From Verpa conica (lineage: Eukaryota > Ascomycota > Pezizomycetes > Pezizales > Morchellaceae), in NCBI GenBank assembly GCA_033030425.1, contig JAUFSD010000003.1, positions 1,054,001 through 1,118,000 of the forward strand: a DNA stretch of 64,000 bases, given 5' to 3'. A program made the position numbers and the translations under genes. Under the pieces are notes generated by a model. That model saw only the letters and a list, made by a program, of their open reading frames with translations. It searched no databases and was not told the DNA's origin. Below, in pieces: positions 59,278 through 64,000 of this stretch (within the stretch, counting starts at the first letter, position 1; every line of letters starts with the position of its first letter).

Positions 59278-62200
59278 ATGGTCAAGGTCGACAAGCAAGC
59301 TGCAGGATTCGATGAAGGACGCCCGACGGTCGCAGATCTCCATGGTGACAACCCATTCGCGCAAGCTGCGAAACAGCACTGGTTAAAGGAGAAGCCGTCT
59401 AAATTCAAGCCGGATGTTTTGAAAGCAGAATTCTATGATGTGTTGGAAAAGGATGGATTTCGATTCAGATCCATGCTAATCTTAGAGAATCTACAATTCT
59501 TGGAAAAGTTTGTGCTCTGCCCGATGCCGCCCGGAATTGGTTGTTGACATCTTTTTTACAAACAGATTCCTATGGCCCAATTTCACCGAGGACTCGTCCA
59601 ATTTTCATATCATCTTGATCGCGTTGATGGTAAATGTGAAGCGGAGAGAAAATTTAGGGATATGGGGTGGGAACCTTCGGAAGCTGTGGTGAATTGTTGG
59701 AATACTAATTGGGTGAACTAGACCACATCTCCGGCTTGCCCGAGAATTTCTCGGTTCTCTTCCGCCGCATCCTATCGATGTGCATTGACTACAGCCTTCC
59801 GCTTTCTATTCGGGCCCATTTATTGACGTTCATAGTCACATCATTCCAATCACTAGACAGTGCACTCGTACGGAAAGAATGCGCGCCGTTAGTCTCAATA
59901 GGAGTATGGCACAACATCTCCACCGAAAGTCTACGAAACGCACGATTCGACAAATATCCTCAGACAAAGAAGGTCTGGAGGGCTGCTGGAAAACGATACG
60001 AAGCATCGGATGATAGCACTAAGTCAAGACTGCGGTTCGAGAGGATGTGGCTTTTCCAGATGATACTAGATTTCCTAAATCTCATGTACAAGCCTGCGGA
60101 TGAAGGGGATGACCCAAAACGTTTGTAATACCGTACACCGATAACATACTTCTTAAGCTAACCGAAAATAGAAATTTTAAATTATTGTGAACGTTTTATT
60201 GAACTTCTCACAGACCTTGAATCTCAGCTACCCACAAGGCGCTACGTCAACTTCCTGATCAAGGATCTCCACATCCTTACCGCCATTAAGCTATCACCTC
60301 TCTATGCCAATTCCGAAAACGGCCTCTTCCGTGATCTCTACACACTCCTTGCACATTATGTCAACTTTTCCATCGACGACCACTCTGGTCTCCAGCTATC
60401 CCAGGAAGAATCACGGCAGAATCATAATTCAGATTTGGCGAAGCTCCAGAGGACAGCGTTTAAGCATTACAAGGACAAATTAACCATCCTAGCTCTTGCA
60501 AACTACGGGAGCATAGGACAAAGGGAAGAGCTCGCAACCCATATCACAGAGCTAGAAGATGAAGAAGTTATAAACTTGTGCCAGTTACTTGGATTACGAA
60601 CAGAATATCCAAAGAATGTGATTGTACCTGTAGATCGCGTGTTTTTGACAGAAGCGCTACTAGCTATTCATGAAAGGAGAAAGACCTTCCAAGAACAAGC
60701 CAAGGAACTGCCGGTACTGCCAAACCAGAGTACTCTTTTTGAGTCATCCCTTCTCCGGAATGAGTATTACGATGGATCTCGACCCTTGGCAATTCCGAAG
60801 CTTAATCTGCAATACTTGACCGTGGGCGATTTCTTATGGAGATCCTTCATTCTATATCGGTGTGAAGCATTCTTTGCAATTCGGAGAGACATCGAAGATT
60901 CGTTGCATAGGCTGCAACCTAAGATCCAATATCCAAGCATGCAAACCCAGTTCCATGGATTCTCCAAGATGGCACTTTTAATCACTAGGCCTTCGTACGT
61001 ACACACCACCCCATATTGGCTAATTCTAAGACACTAACGGTTCCAGGATCCTCGAGACTGCGCCCCCTCGAGTAGGTGAGGAGAAGCCTGCTTATGTCCG
61101 CGCGGAGATCAGCCTTGACCTTACCCGCCTTTCCGATGAAGTTCGTCGTGACTGGGAGTCTCTCCGACCGGATGATGTTGTGTTCCTCCTTGCGGTGAAG
61201 GGCGTGGATGAAGGTGATAAGTTGATTACCAATGGAGGGTCAGAAAAACTGAGTACTGCAGAGAAGTTCGGCATTAAGTGTTTGAGAGCTGCAGAAGTTA
61301 TTCAGGTACTTGATCAAGACGGGAGGCAGTTAAGGAGCGGTGAGGGACAGGTTAGGAGATCAGGGGGAAGGTGTAGACTACATGTTAAACTCGATACGGA
61401 GATGTATAAGGTATGTGTTCTATTGACGCGGAATATTTTTATAAATGAAATTACTAATAAATTAACATTTCAGATTGATGCGGATCATATCAAGGCTGGG
61501 AAGCCGGACATTTATGACTCTATTAATGTGCTAATCAAAAGAAAGGGCAGAGAAAACAACTTCAAGCCGGTGTTGGAGTCCATTCAGGAGCTTACGCAAG
61601 CGGATGTCCCCATGCCGATTTGGCTGCAAGAAGTCTTCTTGGGATATGGAGACCCGGCTGGGGCTAACTATACAAAGCTTCCCAACCGGCCGAAGACTCT
61701 CGATTTCCGTGATACCTTCACTGATTGGAAACATCTTTTAGAGAGCTTTCCTGGAGTGGTATGTTGCCCCTATTATGTTGCCTCACATAATACTAATTTT
61801 ATAATAACGATATTGCAGAGCCTTCAGCCAAAAGAAGGTACCCCAGAAGGATGTGACCCCCCATATGTCCTGTCGGATAAACCTGCCCCAGAAAAATCCA
61901 GACCAGTAGCCAAGAAACGTAGAAGAGAAGTGATGGAGACTCTAAACGATGCTCTCGAGATTTCGACCTACAAGCTCCCGAACATGGGACCTTACCCCAT
62001 TGACAAGCCACGCATCAATCACATCAAATTCACCCCAGCGCAGGTTGAGGCGATCAGGTCCGGGACTAATCCAGGTCTTACTGTAATCGTCGGACCCCCT
62101 GGAACCGGGAAAACTGATGTTGCTACCCAGATCATTAGTAACCTATATCACAACTTTCCGACGCAGAGGACATTATTGATTGCGCATAGTAACCAGGCAC

Positions 62201-64000
62201 TAAATCAATTGTTTGAGAAAATTACCGCGTTAAATATTGATGAGAGGCATTTGTTGAGACTGGGGCATGGCGAGGAAGACTTGAAGACGGATACTAATTA
62301 TAGTAAGCAAGGAAGAGTAGAGTCGTTTATGGTAAGTTTAGCGGGTGTTTTGTTTTATTTCCAAACTATCTTCTTCGAGCGTTTAGTTCTAACTCGCCTC
62401 TAGGATAACCGTGTTCGATTGCTCACAGAAGTAGACCGGTTAGCTGCTTGTATGGGAGCTCCAGGTGCTCATGGCGATTCCTGTGAAACTGCAGGCTACT
62501 TCAACCTCGTTTACATTCTGCCAGCATGGACAAAATTCCAAAACGAGATTTTCGGCGATGGTGTAACTTTCGAGAAGATATATGGAACCTTCCCTTTTCA
62601 CAACTACTTTTCCAATGCACCAGGGAAAATGTTCCCAGATGATGCAACAGTCGAAGAAGCTATTGAGATTGCGGAAGGGGGATATAGACATATCGCGAAA
62701 TTATTCTCCGAACTGGAGGAGATCAGGCCGTTTGAGCTATTGAGGACTGCTAGGGATAGACAGAATTACCTGCTTACAAAGGAAGCGAGGATTGTTGCTA
62801 TGACTTCGACTCATGCAGCTATGAAGGTACGTTTTTTATTCTGAGTTAGATTTCCTTTTGGCATTCAAGTGCTGATGGTATGCTACAGCGTGGTGATATT
62901 GCTAAACTAGGCTTCCATTATGATAACGTGGTGATGGAGGAGGCAGCACAGATCACCGAGGTGGAAACATTCATTCCCCTAGCCCTACAGGCTCCCAGAG
63001 GTGGAGAGCTATCGTTACAGCGAGTCGTACTTTGTGGTGATCATTACCAGAATTCCCCGATCGTTCAAAATATCGCATTCCGCCAGTACGCAAACCTGGA
63101 GCAAAGTCTTTTCGCCAGGTTAGTCCGATTAGGTGTCCCCAGCGTGAATCTAGATCAACAGGGTCGCGCACGGCCAAATATCGCACAGTTATATAACTGG
63201 CGTTATCGTGATCTTGGCAACCTCCCGTTGCTGGGCCAGCAGCCGGAATATCAAACCGCTAATGCTGGGTATGTTAATTGTTTCATTCTACTTTTTTATC
63301 ATTGGCATTGGATTACTAATAACCCTCTAGATTTCGCCACGAATTCCAGTTTATCAATATCGAGGATTATAAAGGCCAAGGCGAACAAGAACCTACACCT
63401 CATTTCATCCAGAATCTCGGAGAGGCGGAGTATGCGGTCGCTATGTTTCAGTATATGCGTTTATTAGGCTACCCAGCTGAGAAGATTACTATCCTTACGA
63501 CATACGTAGGACAAAGAGCACTCATCAGGGATGTTCTTAATCGTCGTTGTTCACGTAGCCCTCTGTTTGGCTTTCCAGCTGCACTTACTACCGTGGATAA
63601 ATACCAGGGAGAGCAGAATGACTGTATGTTTCCCCGCCCTTTAGGACTTTATTACCACAGATCCTAACGGATACTTAGATGTGATCCTTTCCTTGGTACG
63701 CACAAAACGTGTTGGCTATCTTCGTGATATCCGGCGTATGACTGTCGCTCTCTCTCGAGCACGGCTAGGACTCTACATCCTTGGACGACGTGAGGTTTTT
63801 GAGTCCTGTTATGAGCTCTCCGAGGCCTTTAATAGGCTCCTCGAAGACAAAAGCGATAAACTTCAACTCGTAACAGGAGAAATGTGGCCAGCGAACCGGA
63901 GGCCTGACGAGGTTGCTGAGGCAACAGAAATGGCGAATGTAGAACATATCGGACAATATGTGTATGAGATGACAGCAACTAAAGTAGAGAGCCTTAAAGC
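59278..64000 (+). CDS. Intron-binding protein aquarius / Cwf11 spliceosomal helicase (3' end outside window)
   Basis: Eleven exons seen: 59278-59507, 59566-59666, 59722-60120, 60172-60994, 61047-61410, 61474-61758, 61819-62331, 62404-62826, 62889-63268, 63331-63623 and 63679 onward; more than 1,370 residues. The N-terminal aquarius region reads [52 protein letters not shown] and [17 protein letters not shown] superfamily-1 helicase core follows: [11 protein letters not shown] (about residue 825), [47 protein letters not shown] and MTVALSRAR. Aquarius binds introns upstream of the branch point in spliceosomes. Fungal homologues are about 1,400 residues, so the end is near. All phases agree; ATG 59278 chosen, though the frame is open a little further upstream. 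Confidence 0.95.

Noticed and set aside
1..64000. CRISPR arrays, bacterial operons or phage genes
   Set aside because: Introns, spliceosomal genes and retroelements show a fungal nuclear genome; no regular direct repeats with unique spacers were seen.

Overview
The window is nuclear DNA from a filamentous ascomycete (Pezizomycotina). Protein-coding genes are split by many short introns (about 45-120 bases) with GT..AG ends and CTAAC/CTGAC-like branch sites. The gene content is fungal: squalene synthase, a GH76 cell-wall enzyme, Tof1/Swi1, Cwf11/aquarius and a NACHT_N-type domain. The long, AT-rich, repeat-filled spacers would fit a repeat-rich Pezizomycete, but the sequence alone does not settle the class. 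All exon coordinates were derived by hand from splice signals, reading phase and known protein motifs.

Layout. 1-2496 (+): 3' part of the DNA polymerase alpha catalytic subunit. 3243-7750 (+): DExH-box RNA helicase with a DEVH box. 7751-11849: AT-rich spacer with old repeats. 11850-13483 (+): squalene synthase. 14563-15572 (+): unknown four-TM protein. 17653-18824 (-): REEP/Yop1-like protein. 20194-21478 (+): TANGO2/NRDE protein. 22306-23399 (+): SDR oxidoreductase. 23540-25560: two MITEs and a broken NACHT_N-type ORF. 26588-27257 (-): a small four-exon gene of unknown function. 28653-32426 (-): Tof1/Timeless. 32427-35053: repeat-rich spacer. 35054-36694 (-): cysteine desulfurase Nfs1, divergent from 37428-38789 (+), an NAD(P)-dependent reductase. 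39876-51629 (-): one large LINE retrotransposon carrying two nested insertions. 51734-53353 (-): alpha/beta-hydrolase-like membrane protein. 55630-57305 (+): GH76 mannanase. 58712-58908: TA-flanked MITE. 59278 to the end (+): aquarius/Cwf11 spliceosomal helicase, open at the right edge.

The most unusual part is 39859-51646. A LINE of about 6.6 kb, with endonuclease and reverse transcriptase regions, poly(A) tail and a 17-base target duplication, has been hit by a tandem tRNA-like SINE dimer (about 40724-41665). It has also been hit by a 4.24-kb foldback element (46403-50644). The foldback has two arms of about 1.25 kb in inverted orientation, each itself bounded by CATCAGCAAA / TTTGCTGATG. 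Its centre holds a CAG-rich minisatellite and a telomere-like patch. Removing the foldback plus one TG restores the LINE ORF1 frame, so its borders are well defined. It has no recognisable transposase.

The genes are mostly housekeeping: replication (Pol alpha, Tof1), RNA processing (DExH helicase, aquarius), sterol synthesis, Fe-S cluster supply, ER shaping and cell-wall remodelling. They do not form a cluster with a common function.
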